A DNA stretch of 64,000 nucleotides from Segetibacter sp. (GTDB lineage: Bacteria; Bacteroidota; Bacteroidia; Chitinophagales; Chitinophagaceae). The translations under genes were made by a program, and so were the position numbers. This document shows positions 63,607 to 64,000 of this stretch, one piece after another. The DNA is taken from NCBI GenBank assembly GCA_028288485.1, contig JAQBNO010000088.1, forward strand, positions 51,885 through 115,884, read 5' to 3'. The notes beneath the pieces are model-generated. The model was not told the DNA's origin. It searched no databases and saw nothing but the letters and a program-made list of their open reading frames with translations. The number at the start of each line of letters is the position of its first letter. Within the stretch, counting starts at the first letter, position 1.

Positions 63607-64000
63607 GAAAAACAAAACACGGTTATCCGCTATTGGAACGCTTCATTTAAAAAAGGGCTTTATTCAGCATTTTATGTTTTGAGAATTTGAGCATTAGCTG
63701 GCATTGTCACTTTCTTTGTCTTGAAACAAAGAAAGTAACCAAAGAAAATTCAAGAAAGGAATGATTACATCCCATTCCTTTCATTGTTCCGTGATTTAGC
63801 AGTAGTGCTACTGTGGCTTCAACATTATTTTTCATGCGTATTCTTTTTGCCAGCTTTAATTTTTGGCCGCATAATTTTTAAAAACGCATCTCTTACCCGA
63901 CCTCATGAAAAAGGCGTTAAGAAAATTGGATGAATGGCGTTAAGAAATGAATTAATGTTACCGAAGACGGGATAAGCAAATTGCCGGTAAGTCCTACTAA
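63607..64000. repeat. Large direct repeat, copy 2 (runs to the window edge)
   Basis: Second copy, 567 bp after the first, continuing at least to the end of the window. Confidence 0.8.
63756..63780. repeat. Hairpin 2 of copy 2, with compensatory changes
   Basis: AAGGAATG-attacatcc-CATTCCTT. Relative to copy 1, an A-T pair became G-C and a C-G pair became T-A, so the stem is kept while its sequence changed. Confidence 0.8.

Overview
The window looks like chromosomal DNA of a Bacteroidota bacterium, most likely family Chitinophagaceae. The evidence is a SusC/SusD outer-membrane pair, a fused alpha/beta 2-oxoacid dehydrogenase E1, an M16 peptidase pair, DUF5606, MqnC (futalosine menaquinone route), rhomboids with a shared C-terminal KIHNKG motif, promoters of the TAnnTTTG type and a near absence of Shine-Dalgarno sequences. 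The species assignment is inference. No rRNA, tRNA, CRISPR array, transposase or phage gene was found.

Layout. 0-9.4 kb: SMUG2-type uracil glycosylase, DsbA-like oxidoreductase, truncated hemoglobin, DUF5606, M3 peptidase, a metal-homeostasis cluster (Fur-family regulator and SCO1 divergent from MerC) and cysS. 9.7-22.8 kb, nearly all minus strand: two exo/endonuclease/phosphatase-fold proteins and two rhomboids (one with its catalytic residues lost) in a tight operon, then RlmD, a GNAT, the E1 fusion, a 4-TM holin-like protein, the M16 pair and an aspartyl protease-PDZ lipoprotein. 22.9-35 kb: mqnC, a third rhomboid, UvrD-type helicase, a lone LuxR-type response regulator, Nfu, an Fpg/Nei glycosylase, recA and several small membrane or lipoprotein genes. 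35-47 kb: a DUF2064 transferase, Rrf2, orphan ParA, an esterase-fold protein, an AsmA-like protein, obg, a YbjQ-type protein, a HhH-GPD glycosylase, a pseudogene and a GH25 lysozyme. 47.6-53.4 kb: a GNAT gene split by an 859-bp segment carrying a PIN-domain gene, then radical SAM/SPASM, MarR and a GHL10 hydrolase. 53.4-62.7 kb: dienelactone hydrolase, a collagen-like lipoprotein and SusC/SusD. 62.7-64 kb: a non-coding direct duplication.

Most genes are housekeeping or typical of the phylum. The unusual content is between genes and at broken genes: a dispersed 20-bp repeat that occurs as an inverted pair (REPIN-like) and in one case supplies a start codon; a mosaic 300-480-bp repeat in inverted copies 16 kb apart; a 567-bp-period duplication at the right edge whose two copies carry hairpins with compensatory changes; the PIN-gene insertion; a one-codon nonsense pseudogene; and a pseudo-rhomboid paired with an active one. 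No computation or database search was run. Family names rest on motif recognition, and start sites were chosen from promoters, signal peptides and family alignments recalled from knowledge.
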